39,030 nucleotides of DNA from Chromatiaceae bacterium (GTDB taxonomy: Bacteria; Pseudomonadota; Gammaproteobacteria; Chromatiales; Chromatiaceae). Positions 14,170 to 23,224 of the stretch are shown here, piece by piece (the stretch's first letter is position 1; each line of letters starts with the position of its first letter). The notes below the pieces were generated by a model. That model was not told where the DNA came from, made no database searches, and saw only the letters and a program-made list of their open reading frames with translations. The stretch covers positions 1 through 39,030 of the forward strand of contig JALOTB010000037.1 in assembly GCA_025458165.1 (NCBI GenBank). Direction: 5' to 3'. Position numbers and translations under genes: made by a program.

Positions 14170-14242
14170 GGGCGAAGAGTGCCCCCGCGGCACGAAAGTC
14201 GGGTGAGTCTGTCTGTCGCCTACCGTCGCGGCTCGGGCCCGA

Positions 14243-14383
14243 TCAGGCCCCGTCGCCGTCGTCTGCCTCGGTGTCCTCGTAATCGCTGCCGAGGTCCAGT
14301 CCCATCTCCTCGGCGATCTCCACCCAGTAGGGCTCGGCCTCGCAGGAGCAGCAGTCACACCACACCGCGATCCCCTCGTGCAT
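14243..14383 (-). CDS. Small Cys-cluster acidic protein, hypothetical
   Basis: A 46-codon frame, MHEGIAVWCDCCSCEAEPYW, then a helical stretch and a strongly acidic tail (LGSDYEDTEADDGDGA). Four cysteines fall within six residues, CDCCSC, suggesting metal or redox binding. I do not recognise a family. It is convergent with amt, 73 bases away. The frame stays open upstream to another ATG at 14551, giving a 103-residue version, but the added part is rich in Arg, Pro and Ser and looks non-coding. No clear Shine-Dalgarno precedes the short start. I list it because the composition looks protein-like while the surroundings do not. Confidence 0.45.
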   Translation of the reverse strand: MHEGIAVWCDCCSCEAEPYWVEIAEEMGLDLGSDYEDTEADDGDGA

Positions 14384-14889
14384 GCTGATCGAGCGGCGGC
14401 GACTCGGACTCGACCTTGCCCCCGGGCGCTCGACTGCGTTAGCCGTGGACTTGGCGGGGGTGTCTCGCGTATCCGGACGATCGGCTCGTTTCAAGGAGAA
14501 ATCCTCCGCGAATGGCGGGAGCGGGTCGCCTTGCAGGGTACCAAGACGCATGGTCGGTGTCCCCGCGGGTCGCGGGCGACCGGTCGATTCCCCAGCGCGC
14601 AGGTCTCCGCCGGTGAGGGAAAACGAGAACCGCGCCGGGGGTTTCGCCCCTTGGAGCATCCTAACCTGCGAGACCCTTCGAGCCCTGCGCACGATGCGGT
14701 GAAGCCCCGCAGCGCGCTCCTGGCCCGCCCGGGCCCTGGTAAAGAAATCAGAGCGCCTGGGGTGCCTACCCGTTGCAAGCGGTGCGGTTACCTGGCCCGC
14801 CGGGCCAGGTGTGTCCAACAGCGAATCGCCGAGCTGTGCCGCTGCCCATCGCCCGGCGGTTTGGATCGGGGCCGTGAGTCGGTTGGTCG
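14384..14889. other. About 500-base gap with no supported gene
   Basis: Open frames on both strands here are Arg/Pro/Ser-rich shadows. I looked for riboswitch cores (TPP, cobalamin, glycine, SAM) and recognised none. The only structure I can define is the hairpin at 14790-14810. Confidence 0.5.
14790..14810 (-). terminator. GC-rich hairpin beyond the RpfE-type gene
   Basis: A 21-base palindrome with 10-bp arms (ACCTGGCCCG and its complement) around one central base, 80 bases after the stop of the 14890-15927 gene. The tight centre means a few central pairs must open to form the loop. No U-tract follows. It may mark the end of the hom transcript. Confidence 0.4.
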
Positions 14890-15927
14890 TCAGCGCTCGC
14901 CCGGGGCACGGAGCCGTGACGCCATCGGGACGGCCCGACGCCAGAAGCGACGAAGCCCCGACCGCGTGAGGGTGAAGCGCTGGTCCGCGCAAGGGTCCAG
15001 CGACAGCCGCGGGATGCGCCCCCGGCGCAGCGCCGCGAGCCAATCGGCGAGGGCCCGATCCAGTCGACCCAGGCCCTCGATCCAGGCCCCCGGCTCGGCG
15101 TCGAGCACGGCGCCCCAGAGATCGTCCCATAGCACCAGTAGGTCCCCGTTCGCCGGCGGCTGCAAGGTATCGAGGTGCGCCAGGGGATGCGTAGGAAGGC
15201 CGGCGGCCCGAGCCAGACCCCGAGCGAGGGGATGATCGGCGCACACGCCGGCAAAGTCGCAGCGCAGCGGCAGCGGCGGCAACCGGCCGCCGCCCCATAT
15301 CCAGACCCCATTGATCGCGGGGCGCCCCTCGGCCTCCCGCTGGTGGTTGACCTCGGCGCCGTGGAAGAGCATCTGCGCCTCGTTCAGGACTTGCGCCCAG
15401 CGGCGGGCGTCGGGACCGGCGGGGAGGAGCTGGTCGAGATTGCAGCCCACCGCGAGGTGCAGCGGGCGGGTGCCGATGTCCGGGGGCGTCTCGGCCTGTA
15501 GGTACCAGCGGCCGGGCACGGGCGCCTCTAGCCGCAGACCGACGTCGGCGAAATGGGCGTTGAACAGCCCGACCAGCGCGTCGGCCTCGGCCTGGGTGAC
15601 GGCGAGATGGCGGCTGTCGAAGAGGAGCAACTGGTCGCGATCGGCCCGCAGGTGCACCGGATCGGCATGGAGCCAGAAGCCCTTGGGGTCGGCGTCCGGC
15701 GCGTCCCCGAGACGCGCTAGGGGTGCACTCGGCAGATCGCCAGCGGCCGGGGCACCGATGCCGAACCGGGCAAGCAGGGCTTCGATCGGGTCAGGGGTCG
15801 CCGAGGGGGAGACATCGGAACGGGCGAGCGCGCGCTCCAGGGCCGGCAGCCGGGGGAGATCGCCGGGAACGACGGGGACAGGCCCAAAGAGCCCCGGGAT
15901 CAGCAGGTCGATGCCGCCGCCCACCAC
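14890..15927 (-). CDS. RpfE-type / phosphoglycerate mutase-like conserved protein
   Basis: About 345 residues. The middle holds FWLHADPVHLRADRDQLLLFDS, then HLAVGCNLDQLLPAGPDARRW, NEAQMLFHGAEVNHQRE and INGVWIWGGGRLP. These are recognisable landmarks of the family annotated as RpfE-type regulatory protein or cofactor-independent phosphoglycerate mutase-like. Its biochemical role is not established as far as I know. In xanthomonads rpfE lies in the rpf region near recJ; here it sits 30 bases behind hom. The GTG at 15927 has GGAGG 9 bases upstream, better than the TTG at 15936. Confidence 0.7.
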   Translation of the reverse strand: MVGGGIDLLIPGLFGPVPVVPGDLPRLPALERALARSDVSPSATPDPIEALLARFGIGAPAAGDLPSAPLARLGDAPDADPKGFWLHADPVHLRADRDQLLLFDSRHLAVTQAEADALVGLFNAHFADVGLRLEAPVPGRWYLQAETPPDIGTRPLHLAVGCNLDQLLPAGPDARRWAQVLNEAQMLFHGAEVNHQREAEGRPAINGVWIWGGGRLPPLPLRCDFAGVCADHPLARGLARAAGLPTHPLAHLDTLQPPANGDLLVLWDDLWGAVLDAEPGAWIEGLGRLDRALADWLAALRRGRIPRLSLDPCADQRFTLTRSGLRRFWRRAVPMASRLRAPGER

Positions 15928-15957
15928 AGCGCGCAACCTCCGGCGGGGCCGGCGACC

Positions 15958-17274
15958 TCAGCCGGCGAGGGTCTCCATGCGGATACGCACCACAGCGCCG
16001 GTCACCGAGTCCAGGGACTCGATGCGGGCGATCGCCTGGTTCATCTGCCCTTCCAGTACCCGATGCGTGAGCATGATGAGGGGGACCTGGGTCTCGCCCT
16101 CCAAGGGCTCCTTCTGTTGGATCGCCTCGATGCTGATCCCCTCCTCGCCCAGAATGCCTGCGATCTGTGCCATGACCCCGGGCTGGTCGAGGACCTGCAT
16201 ACGCAGGTAGTAGGCGGTCTCGACCTGGTCCATCGACAGGATCGGGAAGTCGGAGAGCTCATCGGGCTGGAAGGCGAGGTGCGGCACCCGGTTGTTCGGG
16301 TCGGTGGTGAGCGCGCGGGCGACGTCCACCAGGTCCGCCACGACCGCCGAGGCCGTGGGCAGGGAGCCCGCCCCGGCGCCGTAATAGAGGGTCGGCCCGA
16401 CCGCGTCGCCTTTCACCAGCACGGCGTTCATCACGCCGTCGACGTTGGCGATCAGTCGCCGGTGCGGGATCAGGGTCGGGTGCACGCGCATCTCGATGCC
16501 CCGGCCGGAGCGGCGGGTGATCCCGAGATGTTTGATGCGGTAGCCGAGCTGTCCAGCGTAGGCGACGTCCTGCGCCTCGATCTTGCTGATTCCCTCGGTG
16601 AAGGTGCGCTCGAACTGCAGCGGTATGCCAAAGGCGAGCGAGCCCAGGATGGTGAGCTTGTGGGCGGCGTCTATGCCCTCGACGTCGAAGGTGGGATCGG
16701 CCTCCGCGTAGCCCAGGGCCTGGGCCTCCGCCAGGGCGTCGCCGAAGTCGCGGCCCTTGTCGCGCATCTCGGTCAGGATGTAGTTGCCGGTGCCGTTGAT
16801 GATGCCGGCGATCCACTCGATGTGGTTGGCGGCGAGCCCCTCGCGCAGGGCCTTGATGATCGGCACCCCGCCGGCCACCGCGGCCTCGAACGCGACGACG
16901 ACGCCCTTCTCGCGCGCGGCGGCGAAGATCTCGTTTCCGTGCCGCGCGATCAGGGCCTTGTTGGCGGTGACTACGTGCTTGCCGTTCTCGATCGCGCGCA
17001 GCACCAGCTCGCGGGCCGGGGAGTAGCCGCCGATCAGCTCGACGACGATGTCGATCTCGGGGTCGTCGACCACCGCGAAGGCGTCGTCGCCGATGCGGCC
17101 GATCTGATCGAGCCCCGCGATGGCGTCGGGGTTGTACTGGCGGGCCGCTGCGTGGGCGATGCGCAGTCCCCGCCCGGCGCGCCGCTCGATCTCGCGGGCG
17201 TTGCGCGTCAGCACGGTGACCACGCCACCGCCGACTGTGCCCATCCCCAGCAGACCGATCTTGACCGGCTCCAT
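15958..17274 (-). CDS. hom: Homoserine dehydrogenase
   Basis: A 438-residue monofunctional homoserine dehydrogenase, which reduces aspartate semialdehyde to homoserine for threonine and methionine. The N-terminal Rossmann motif GLLGMGTVGGGVV, the catalytic-domain segment VTANKALIARHGNEIF, GIINGTGNYILTEM and ALGYAEADPTFDVEG.DAAHK are intact. A C-terminal ACT domain (residues about 350-438, YYLRMQVLDQPGVMAQIAGILGEEGISIEAI) suggests feedback control by threonine. GGGAGG stands 6 bases before the ATG at 17274. alaC lies 33 bases upstream on the same strand. No thrB or thrC is in the window. Confidence 0.96.
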   Translation of the reverse strand: MEPVKIGLLGMGTVGGGVVTVLTRNAREIERRAGRGLRIAHAAARQYNPDAIAGLDQIGRIGDDAFAVVDDPEIDIVVELIGGYSPARELVLRAIENGKHVVTANKALIARHGNEIFAAAREKGVVVAFEAAVAGGVPIIKALREGLAANHIEWIAGIINGTGNYILTEMRDKGRDFGDALAEAQALGYAEADPTFDVEGIDAAHKLTILGSLAFGIPLQFERTFTEGISKIEAQDVAYAGQLGYRIKHLGITRRSGRGIEMRVHPTLIPHRRLIANVDGVMNAVLVKGDAVGPTLYYGAGAGSLPTASAVVADLVDVARALTTDPNNRVPHLAFQPDELSDFPILSMDQVETAYYLRMQVLDQPGVMAQIAGILGEEGISIEAIQQKEPLEGETQVPLIMLTHRVLEGQMNQAIARIESLDSVTGAVVRIRMETLAG

Positions 17275-17307
17275 CGCCATCCTCCCAAGTTGTTTCAATC
17301 GAAGCCG

Positions 17308-18498
17308 CTAGCCGCGGCGGTCGGCGCGCATCATGTCACGGATGCCGCGGATCGCCTGACGGGTGCGATGCTCGTTCTCGATCAGGCCAAAGCGCACATG
17401 CGTGTCGCCATACTCACCGAAGCCGACCCCCGGAGAGACCGCGACCCTGGCCTCGGCGAGGAGCTTCTTGGAGAACTCGAGCGAGCCCATCGTGCGGTAT
17501 TGCTCCGGGATCGGCGCCCAGACGAACATCGTCCCCTTGGGCTTCTCCACCGGCCAGCCGGCCGCCGTCAGCCCGTCGCAGAGTACGTCGCGGCGGCTCT
17601 GGTAGCGCCCGCTGATCTCTTTCAGGCAATCCTGCGGGCCCTCCAGCGCGGCGATAGCGGCGACCTGTATGGGTGTGAAGGTGCCGTAGTCGAGATACGA
17701 CTTGATGCGCGCGAGGGCGGCGACCAGGTCGCGGTTGCCGCACATGAAGCCGACCCGCCAGCCCGGCATGTTGTAGCTCTTCGAGAGCGAGAAGAACTCC
17801 ACCGCGATCTCATCCGCCCCCGCCACCTGCAGGATCGACGGGGCCACATAGCCATCGAAGACGATGTCGGCATAGGCCAGGTCGTGGACCACCCAGATGT
17901 CGTACTCCCGCGCGATCGCTACCACCTGCTCGAAGAAGTCGAGCTCCACGCACTGGGTCGTCGGGTTGCCGGGGAAGTTGAGCACCAGCATCTTCGGCCG
18001 CGGCCAGGAGTCCTGGATCGCCCGGCGGAGCTCCTCAAAAAAGTCCACCCCGGGGATGAGTGGGACATGGCGGACGTCGGCCCCGGCGATGATGAAGCCG
18101 TAGGGGTGAATGGGATAGGCCGGGTTGGGGACCAGGACGGTGTCTCCCGCACCCATGGTCGCGAGCGCGAGATGCGCCAGCCCCTCTTTGGAGCCGATGG
18201 TGACGATCGCCTGGCTGTCTGGATCGAGCGCGACGCCGAAGCGTGTCTGATACCAGTTGCAGATCGCCCGACGCAGGCGCGGGATGCCGCGCGACACGGA
18301 GTAGCGGTGGGTGTCGCGGCGCTCGGCGACCTCGACCAGCTTGTCGACGATGTGCTGGGGGGTGGGCTGGTCCGGGTTGCCCATGCCGAAGTCGATGATG
18401 TCCTCGCCCCGCGCTCGTGCCTCGGCCTTCAACTGGTTGACAATGTTGAAGACGTAGGGCGGAAGTCGCTGGATGCGGCGGAATTGCAGATCGGGCAC
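17308..18498 (-). CDS. alaC: Alanine-synthesising aminotransferase AlaC
   Basis: A 396-residue class I/II PLP aminotransferase. The N-terminus ([19 protein letters not shown]) is that of AlaC, which transfers amino groups from glutamate to pyruvate. The PLP lysine lies in [20 protein letters not shown]. The Asp of [14 protein letters not shown] and Asn of [16 protein letters not shown] contact PLP, and the C-terminal Arg in [13 protein letters not shown] binds substrate carboxylate. The start is GTG with GAGGT 10 bases upstream. The AlaC-hom order is shared by many proteobacteria and places it in an amino-acid operon. Confidence 0.93.
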   Translation of the reverse strand: MPDLQFRRIQRLPPYVFNIVNQLKAEARARGEDIIDFGMGNPDQPTPQHIVDKLVEVAERRDTHRYSVSRGIPRLRRAICNWYQTRFGVALDPDSQAIVTIGSKEGLAHLALATMGAGDTVLVPNPAYPIHPYGFIIAGADVRHVPLIPGVDFFEELRRAIQDSWPRPKMLVLNFPGNPTTQCVELDFFEQVVAIAREYDIWVVHDLAYADIVFDGYVAPSILQVAGADEIAVEFFSLSKSYNMPGWRVGFMCGNRDLVAALARIKSYLDYGTFTPIQVAAIAALEGPQDCLKEISGRYQSRRDVLCDGLTAAGWPVEKPKGTMFVWAPIPEQYRTMGSLEFSKKLLAEARVAVSPGVGFGEYGDTHVRFGLIENEHRTRQAIRGIRDMMRADRRG

Positions 18499-18613
18499 GA
18501 CGACGGCTACCTCGGGGGGCAGAAGGTCGATGAGTAAAGGGCCGAGAGTTTACCCGCAGCCAGGCGAGATTGAAATCGACCCCCAAGACGCGGCCGCGGG
18601 CCGGCGAGCGGGC

Positions 18614-20167
18614 TCAGTCGGCCACGGCCCCGCGCAGATCGACCCCCCGCTCGACCTCGCCCTGGCGGCGTAGCTCGCGCTTGAGGACCTTGCCCGCGGC
18701 GTTGCGTGGCAGGGCCTCGACCAGCATCACACGCCGTGGCACCTCGTGCCGGCCGAGGTGCTCCCGGCACCAGTCGCGCAGCGCGGCTGCGTCGGCCGCC
18801 GCTTGCGGCTTGATCACCACGAAGGCGACGGGGATCTCGCCATGGAGCGCGTGCGGCTCGCCGACCACGGCGGCCTCGACCACCGCCGGGTGCCGGTAGA
18901 GGACCTCTTCCACCATCCGGGGATAGACGTTCATCCCGTTGACGATGATGAGATCCTTGATCCGGTCGACGAGATAGAAATAGCCGTCCGGGTCGCGGTA
19001 GCCCAGGTCCCCGGTCCGGAACCAGTTGTCGAAGAAGCTCGCCCGGGTCTCCGCATCCAAACCCCAGTACCCCTTCATCACGTTGGGGCCGCGCACGCAG
19101 ACCTCGCCGTGCTCACCGTCCGGGAGGGTCGCGCCGTCGGGCGCCGCGATTCGCATCTCCACCCCGGGGATCGGCGGCCCGATCGAGCCCGGCTTGCGCG
19201 GTCCCGCCGGCGGATTGACGCTGGTCACCGGCGAGCACTCGGTCGGCCCGTCGCCCTCCAGGATTGGGAACCCGAAGCGCGCCTCGAAGGCGCTCATCAC
19301 CGCCTGGGGCATGGCGGCCCCGCCGGAGACGCCGAAGCGCACCGAGCGCCAGTTGCCCAGCTCCTCTGCGGGCAGACGCAGGAGCAGGCTGTACATGCTC
19401 GGCACCCCGAGAAAGACCGTCGCACCATGGCGGCCCACGGCGGCGCTGACCAGCTTGGGCTCGAACCGCGCGAGGGGAATCAGGCTCAACCCATGGAGCA
19501 GCGGTACGAGCATCCCCACGGTGGCCGCGAAGGCGTGGAACATGGGTAGGACTACGAGCAGCCGGTCCTCGCCCGGCACCAGATTGAGGGCGGAGCGGAC
19601 GCCCCGGGTGTTCGCGATCAGATTGGCGTGGGTGAGCATGGCCCCCTTGGGTCGGCCGGTGGTCCCGGACGTATAGAGGATGGCCGCGACCTCGGCCCCT
19701 GGCGGGTCGAGCCCCGGCGCCTCGGCGCCCTCGGCGATTGCCGCGCCGATCGGGGCCCTGAGCGCGAGACTGGGCACCTCGCCCCCCAACAACGCGCTCG
19801 CCGCGGCGAGGTCGGTATGATGCAGCAGCGCCCGCGCCCCGGCGTCGGCGAGGATGAAGGCGAGCTCGCGCGGATTGAGCATCAGGTTCAGCGGGACGAC
19901 CGTCGCTCCCGCCTTGAGGATGCCGAGATAGGCGGCCGCGAACTCGCCGCCATTGGTGCAATAGAGCCCGACCCGATCGCCCGCCGCGATGCCGTTGACC
20001 TGGAGATAGCCGGCGAGTCGGTCCGAGGCGCGGTCGAGCTGGCCGTAGGTCCAATCCCCCTCGGCCGCGAGGATGACGGGCTGCTCGGGCCGCTCGCACG
20101 CCGCCCTCCGGAATGCCTCCGGGATCGACTGCGAGGGCTCGCCGGGGCGGTCTGTCGTCGGGGTCAC
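18614..20167 (-). CDS. AMP-forming acyl-CoA synthetase (long-chain fatty acid-CoA ligase type)
   Basis: A 517-residue ANL-superfamily ligase that adenylates a carboxylic acid and then forms its CoA thioester. The P-loop AILYTSGTTGRPKGAMLTHANL lies at about residues 165-186. Motif A5 is EGDGPTECSPV, with Asp in place of the commoner Tyr, and A7 is WFRTGDLGYRDPDGYFYLVDR. The C-terminal domain has VNGMNVYPRMVEEVLYRHPAV and catalytic Lys in NAAGKVLKREL. Overall pattern suggests a medium- to long-chain fatty acid; substrate cannot be fixed by eye. It starts with GTG, 22 bases after the hemN stop on the same strand, so the two may be co-transcribed (hemN first). Confidence 0.85.
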   Translation of the reverse strand: MTPTTDRPGEPSQSIPEAFRRAACERPEQPVILAAEGDWTYGQLDRASDRLAGYLQVNGIAAGDRVGLYCTNGGEFAAAYLGILKAGATVVPLNLMLNPRELAFILADAGARALLHHTDLAAASALLGGEVPSLALRAPIGAAIAEGAEAPGLDPPGAEVAAILYTSGTTGRPKGAMLTHANLIANTRGVRSALNLVPGEDRLLVVLPMFHAFAATVGMLVPLLHGLSLIPLARFEPKLVSAAVGRHGATVFLGVPSMYSLLLRLPAEELGNWRSVRFGVSGGAAMPQAVMSAFEARFGFPILEGDGPTECSPVTSVNPPAGPRKPGSIGPPIPGVEMRIAAPDGATLPDGEHGEVCVRGPNVMKGYWGLDAETRASFFDNWFRTGDLGYRDPDGYFYLVDRIKDLIIVNGMNVYPRMVEEVLYRHPAVVEAAVVGEPHALHGEIPVAFVVIKPQAAADAAALRDWCREHLGRHEVPRRVMLVEALPRNAAGKVLKRELRRQGEVERGVDLRGAVAD

Positions 20168-20189
20168 CTGGCTCGCCTGCCCTGGACCC

Positions 20190-21575
20190 TCAGATCACCT
20201 TGGAGAAGCCCACCGGCCCCTGCTTGGTCGCCAGATAGGCGTCGAAGACCATGCAGACGTTGCGGATCAGCAGACGCCCGCGGGGCAGGACGCGGATGCC
20301 GCGGTCATCGAGCTCGATCAGCCCGTCCGCTTGCATGACCTCGAGCTTCGGCAGGGCGTCGGCGAAGTAGCGCCGAAACTCGATTCCCCAGGCGGCCTCG
20401 ACCGCCGCGAAGTCGAGCACGAAATTGCAGATCAGGCGCGTGATCACATCGCGCCGGATCTCGTCGTCGCGGGTCAGCTCGATGCCGCGGAAGACCGGCA
20501 GCCTGCCCGCGTCGATGTCTGCGTAGTACTCCTCCAGAGTGCGCCGGTTCTGGGCGTAGGTGTTGTCGACCTTGCCGATCGAGGTGACCCCGATGCCGAG
20601 CAGGTCACAGTTGGCGTGGGTCGAGTAGCCCTGGAAGTTGCGGTAGAGGGTCCCTTGCTGCTGGGCCAGCGCAAGCTCGTCGTCGGGGCGCGCGAAGTGG
20701 TCCATGCCGATGTAGACGTAGCCGGCGCCGGTCAGCCGGTCGATGGTCGTCTGCAGGATGTCGAGCTTGACCTGGGGCGGCGGCAGCTCCTCGGCGTTGA
20801 TCCGCCGCTGGGGCATGAAGCGCTGGGGGAGATGCGCGTAGTTGAACACCGAGAGGCGATCCGGCGCGAAGGCCAGGACCCGCTCCAGGGTGCGCTCGAA
20901 CCCGGCGACGCTCTGCAGCGGCAGGCCGTAGATCAGATCGATGCTGATCGAGCGGAAACCCTCGGCGCGTGCCGCCTCCAGCACCGCCAGGGTCTCCTCC
21001 TCGGTCTGGATGCGGTTGACCGCCTTCTGGACCTTGGGGTCGAAGTCCTGAACCCCGAGGCTCATGCGGTTGAATCCGAGCCGGCGCAGCAGGGCGACGG
21101 TCTGGCCATCGGCCTCGCGGGGGTCGATCTCGATCGAGTACTCGCCGACCTCATCGTCGGCGAACCGGAACAGCCGCCGGGTGGTGTCCATCAGCCCCTG
21201 CATCTGGTCGCGGCTAACGAAGGTTGGCGTGCCCCCGCCCCAGTGGAGCTGCTCGACGACCCGCTCGCCATCGAACAGGGCGCGCTGCATCTCAAGCTCG
21301 CGGTAGACGCGGTCGAGATAGGGCTGGGCCAGGCTGCGGTCCTTGGTCGCGACCTTGTTGCAGGCGCAGTAGAAACAAACGGTGTCGCAGAACGGCAGGT
21401 GGAAATACAGCGAGAGCGGCCGCCCGGACGCGTTGCTGCGGGCGCAGGCGGCGCGGTAGGCGTCGGCACCGAAGGCGTCGGTGAACTCCACCGCCGTGGG
21501 ATAGGAGGTGTAGCGCGGCCCGCTCTGGTCGTAGCGGTTGATCAACCCCAGATCGAAGGTGATGCTCTGATCCAT
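20190..21575 (-). CDS. hemN: Oxygen-independent coproporphyrinogen III dehydrogenase
   Basis: A 461-residue radical SAM enzyme that decarboxylates coproporphyrinogen III to protoporphyrinogen IX without oxygen. The cluster motif is CDTVCFYCAC (CxxxCxxC plus the HemN-typical fourth Cys). It is preceded by SLYFHLPF and the family N-terminus NRYDQSGPRYTSYPTAVEF. HWGGGTPTF, EIDPRE and SLGVQDFDPKVQKAVNRIQ are also characteristic. The length matches E. coli HemN (457), not the shorter HemW. Start chosen at the ATG at 21575 over an upstream TTG. It fits anaerobic heme, or in a phototroph bacteriochlorophyll, synthesis. Confidence 0.96.
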   Translation of the reverse strand: MDQSITFDLGLINRYDQSGPRYTSYPTAVEFTDAFGADAYRAACARSNASGRPLSLYFHLPFCDTVCFYCACNKVATKDRSLAQPYLDRVYRELEMQRALFDGERVVEQLHWGGGTPTFVSRDQMQGLMDTTRRLFRFADDEVGEYSIEIDPREADGQTVALLRRLGFNRMSLGVQDFDPKVQKAVNRIQTEEETLAVLEAARAEGFRSISIDLIYGLPLQSVAGFERTLERVLAFAPDRLSVFNYAHLPQRFMPQRRINAEELPPPQVKLDILQTTIDRLTGAGYVYIGMDHFARPDDELALAQQQGTLYRNFQGYSTHANCDLLGIGVTSIGKVDNTYAQNRRTLEEYYADIDAGRLPVFRGIELTRDDEIRRDVITRLICNFVLDFAAVEAAWGIEFRRYFADALPKLEVMQADGLIELDDRGIRVLPRGRLLIRNVCMVFDAYLATKQGPVGFSKVI

Positions 21576-21583
21576 GGCCCGGC

Positions 21584-21904
21584 TCAATCCTCACCTTCCA
21601 CGTCGAGCCCCTTGCGGTGGGTCTCGTTGATCTGCTTGAGCAGGGTGTGGAAGGGGATCTCCTCCGAGTAGTGGGCGGCCAGGTCCATGAACCCGAGGTC
21701 CTCGCGCCCGAAGCTGTAGCTCCCATCCAGCATCGACTGATAGAGCCCCTTGATGCCTTCCTCCAGCGGGTCGAGGAAGGCGGGAAACTTGGTCAGGTCT
21801 TCGAGCTCGTACTCGAGGCACTCGCGCAGGTCACCCACTTCGAACATGGCCTGCCGCACCCACTCCACATACTCGTCGACGCTCTTCGCGCGTCTCAGGC
21901 TCAT
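21584..21904 (-). CDS. Conserved acidic hypothetical protein upstream of hemN
   Basis: A 106-residue acidic, helical protein without signal peptide or membrane segment. It begins MSLRRAKSVDEYVEWVRQAMFEVGDLRECLEYE and has a central GLYQSMLDGSYSFGREDLGFM. It lies 8 bases before hemN and is probably co-transcribed. I do not know a function. Similar short proteins are sometimes labelled as secretion proteins, but nothing in this sequence supports that. Confidence 0.75.
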   Translation of the reverse strand: MSLRRAKSVDEYVEWVRQAMFEVGDLRECLEYELEDLTKFPAFLDPLEEGIKGLYQSMLDGSYSFGREDLGFMDLAAHYSEEIPFHTLLKQINETHRKGLDVEGED

Positions 21905-21946
21905 CGCTGCTCCTTACACTAAAAACCGCGCGCTGCTCGCTCCGGG

Positions 21947-21983
21947 TCCCCCTCGCCCGCCGGGAGAGGGCCGGGGTGAGGGA
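21947..21983. repeat. REP-like CCCTCGCCC/GGGTGAGGG palindrome
   Basis: A 37-base imperfect palindrome with CCCTCGCCC on one side, GGGTGAGGG on the other and GGGAGAGGGCC between. This pattern is familiar from intergenic repeats in many proteobacteria. It lies alone in the gap between prmB and the acidic ORF. Confidence 0.45.
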
Positions 21984-22040
21984 GACGGCCATGGCGAGCA
22001 GCGCCTTTTGTGGCCCGGCTGGCGCAGGTCGCCATGGACG

Positions 22041-22967
22041 CTATGACTGCTCGAGGGCATCGAGGAACAGTGGCTGGAACTCCAGCAACTGCTCCCGGTT
22101 AATCAAGAACACACCCTCCCCGCCGCGCTCGAACTCCAGCCACAGGAAGGGTAGATCGGGGAAGCGCTGCTCCAGCTCCAGCGCGGCGCTGCCAACCTCG
22201 ACGATGAGGATGCCGCCCTCCTGCAGGTAACGGGGCGCCTCGCACAGGATGCGCAGCACGATCTCAAGTCCGGTCTCTCCCGCCAGCAGCCCGAGACTCG
22301 GCTCGCGGTGGTACTCGGGCGGTAGCGCGGCCAGCTCGGCTGCGCTGACATAGGGGGGGTTGGAGACGATCACGTCGTAGCGCTGCCCATGCAGCTCGGC
22401 GAACAGGTCCGACTGGATGACCCGTACCCGCTCGCCCAGACCATGGAGCGCCACGTTCAGCGAGGCAACCGCTAAGGCGCCATCGGAGATGTCGGCCAGG
22501 TCGACCTGGGTGTCGGGCAAGTGCACGGCCGCGGCGATACCAATACAACCGCTGCCCGTACAGAGATCGAGCACCCGGCGGACCCGCTCGGGCTCGACCC
22601 AGGGGTCGAAGCCGGCCTCGACCAGCTCGGCCATCGGCGAGCGGGGCACGAGCACGTCCTCATTGACGTGGAACTCCAGCCCGGCGAACCAGGCGCGATG
22701 GGTGAGATAGGCCGCTGGCTTGCGTTCGACGATCCGGCGCTCCAGCAGCTCGGCCACCGAGGCGCGCTCCGCCTCGGTGAGGCGGCAGTCGCGGTACATC
22801 GCCGGGAGGTCCGGCGGGAGGTGCAGGGCGAAGAGCACGAGGTTAGTCGCCTCGTCGATCGCGTTATCGGTCCCGTGACCGAAGAAGAGTCCAGCGGCGT
22901 TGAATCGGCTGGCGCCCCAGCGGATGAAGTCTTGGACGGTGATCAGCCCGTCATAGGCAGCAGTCAT
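22041..22967 (-). CDS. prmB: Ribosomal protein uL3 glutamine N5-methyltransferase PrmB
   Basis: A 308-residue class I SAM methyltransferase of the HemK family. The SAM loop is VLDLCTGSGCIGIAAAVHLPD and the catalytic NPPY lies in VIVSNPPYVSAAELAALPPEY, followed by EPSLGLLAGETGLEIVLRIL. The N-terminal helical domain (LITVQDFIRWGASRFNAAGLFFGHGTDNA.DEA) is that of PrmB, not PrmC. It methylates ribosomal protein L3, aiding 50S assembly. The gene lies 257 bases after iscR on the same strand and is not obviously in its operon. Confidence 0.94.
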   Translation of the reverse strand: MTAAYDGLITVQDFIRWGASRFNAAGLFFGHGTDNAIDEATNLVLFALHLPPDLPAMYRDCRLTEAERASVAELLERRIVERKPAAYLTHRAWFAGLEFHVNEDVLVPRSPMAELVEAGFDPWVEPERVRRVLDLCTGSGCIGIAAAVHLPDTQVDLADISDGALAVASLNVALHGLGERVRVIQSDLFAELHGQRYDVIVSNPPYVSAAELAALPPEYHREPSLGLLAGETGLEIVLRILCEAPRYLQEGGILIVEVGSAALELEQRFPDLPFLWLEFERGGEGVFLINREQLLEFQPLFLDALEQS

Positions 22968-23188
22968 GGGTAAGCGGGCTCCTCGTCAACGCGCGGCCGC
23001 GTCGCTACTGCGGCCTTGGCGGTCGGATGTCGGGATAGACCGCTCCCAGCCGAGTCCCTCGCGAGACGGCGAATGCAGAGACGACGATGCTGCCAGCTCC
23101 TATCCTTGACGTCCAGCGCCCGGCGGTGCCTTCACGGGTCGCGCCGGCCACTTGGGCTCGGCGGTCGGCACTGGCCGGCGAGCTCGGG

Positions 23189-23219
23189 GCGCGAGGCGCC
23201 GCTCCCAGGCGCCTCGCGC
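23189..23219 (-). terminator. Strong hairpin right after iscR
   Basis: 12-bp arms (containing CGCGAGGCGCC and its complement) with a 7-base loop, beginning 6 bases after the iscR stop. It is very GC-rich and lacks a U-tract. It probably ends or protects the iscR message. Confidence 0.55.
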
Positions 23220-23224
23220 GCCGC

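Noticed and set aside
14491..14778. 95-codon minus-strand frame in the gap left of the RpfE-type gene
   Set aside because: Arg/Pro/Ser-rich with no motif, no ribosome binding site and no plausible start context.
16063..18537. 824-codon plus-strand open frame
   Set aside because: It is antisense to hom and alaC, both unmistakable; the frame is open only because of the GC-rich codon pattern of the real genes.
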